Shown in pieces: positions 41,563-42,253 of a stretch of DNA of 42,253 nucleotides. Made by a program: the position numbers and the translations under genes. Below the pieces are notes generated by a model. That model did no database searches, had not been told where the DNA came from, and worked only from the letters and a program-made list of their open reading frames with translations. The stretch is from NCBI GenBank assembly GCA_001598975.1, contig BBXU01000491.1, positions 1 to 42,253 of the forward strand, given 5' to 3'. The stretch comes from Parachlorella kessleri. Taxonomy: Eukaryota; Chlorophyta; Trebouxiophyceae; Chlorellales; Chlorellaceae. Every line of letters begins with the position of its first letter. The stretch's first letter is position 1.

Positions 41563-42253
41563 TGGCAGGGCGCACTTCGGTAGGGGTGTGCTTCAGGGGG
41601 CATACTGCGGAGACAAGCGCCAAGGATCTTGGCTTAAAAGCAACAGCTGTATTTGCAGTTGTTCCGTTTCAGTGGGCGGAGTGCTTGCAGTTTGAAGAAC
41701 ACGTGGGTGGCCCTAGTGGGATAGGTCGGAGTGTGCTCTCTAATTTCCCATGCCGCACACAATGGTGCATTCCATAAAATATGGTACTTGGATCTTGTGG
41801 TTGGTGAACATAGTACATCCTTCCTATCTGTTGGCCCCACTTGTGATGGACTCACAGCAGCATGGTGGCGGTACGCTATGAGATTAGACGAGACTTGCAG
41901 TGGTTACTAGGAGCTTGCAGCGATGTGGAAAGCTTGCCAGACAAGTGCCACCTTCAATAAGTCTGCATGCCGCTGGTGCTAATTACCCCCCACCCTCCAC
42001 CCGGGGGTGTATGTGTGTGTGTGTGTCGGGGGGGGGGGGGGCGTATCCAGGATAGGAAATATCAGGTCTGACAGGATCAAGCTAGTAGCTCCTTTGATAG
42101 CTTCAGGCATAAGTGCATACTAAGAAGCATTGCTAACAAGTGCAGACAGCCTGTCAGCCCATGCGTCCTCTGATCGCATTGCCTGCCACATAGAAGATCT
42201 CTGACGTCACATGACTAATTTGGACCAGACAGGGCGTAACCCCCCCCCCCCCC
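41563..42253. other. 3' flank of the DCAF15-like gene, simple repeats
   Basis: No gene is recognised. A (TG)n tract at 42009-42026 runs straight into about 14 G, and the window ends in a run of about 15 C. No TGTAA was found near the DCAF15-like stop. Confidence 0.6.

Overview
This window looks like nuclear DNA from a core green alga (Chlorophyta). The evidence is GC-rich genes cut by many short GT-AG introns, plant-type SnRK2 kinases, an axonemal dynein intermediate chain, and TGTAA (the usual chlorophyte polyadenylation signal) a short way past several stop codons. The dynein gene points to a lineage that makes, or recently made, flagella. I cannot name the species. All exon models below were built by hand from splice signals, reading-frame phase and remembered family patterns; no alignment or transcript was available.

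Layout. From 0.8 to 15.3 kb, three SnRK2-type Ser/Thr kinases lie in tandem on the minus strand (called A, B and C here; 333, 345 and about 428 aa). From 16.5 to 20.5 kb, also minus, is a 12-exon ubiquilin/DSK2 gene. From 21.0 to 22.6 kb, minus, is ribosomal protein eL24. From 24.2 to 27.3 kb, plus, is a WDR63/DNAI3 (IC140-type) inner-arm dynein intermediate chain. From 28.2 to 32.0 kb, minus, is a UBAC1-like UBL-UBA-UBA protein, head to head with a SIL1/Fes1-type Hsp70 nucleotide exchange factor carrying a signal peptide (32.2-35.0 kb, plus). From 36.9 to 38.3 kb, minus, is an armadillo-repeat protein, head to head with a DCAF15-like CUL4-DDB1 adaptor (38.6-41.6 kb, plus).

How they fit together. 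The left third is a stress-kinase array with a conserved catalytic core but divergent N-termini, activation loop and C-terminal regulatory tails. The right two thirds is rich in protein quality-control genes: ubiquilin, UBAC1-like, an ER Hsp70 exchange factor and a CRL4 adaptor, with a ribosomal protein and a ciliary dynein subunit between them. I see no operon-like link; shared control is plausible only for the two head-to-head pairs, whose start codons are about 0.2 kb apart.

Non-coding content. A dispersed repeat with the core GGGTGGCAGGTAGTGCGA occurs at least eight times, always in this orientation and always between genes, with a cluster at 15.5-16.2 kb. A SINE-like element (tRNA-type B box plus an A-rich tail) sits in an intron of the SIL1-like gene. 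A perfect 13-bp hairpin lies downstream of the dynein gene. I found no CRISPR array, rRNA, intact tRNA gene or recognisable transposase.
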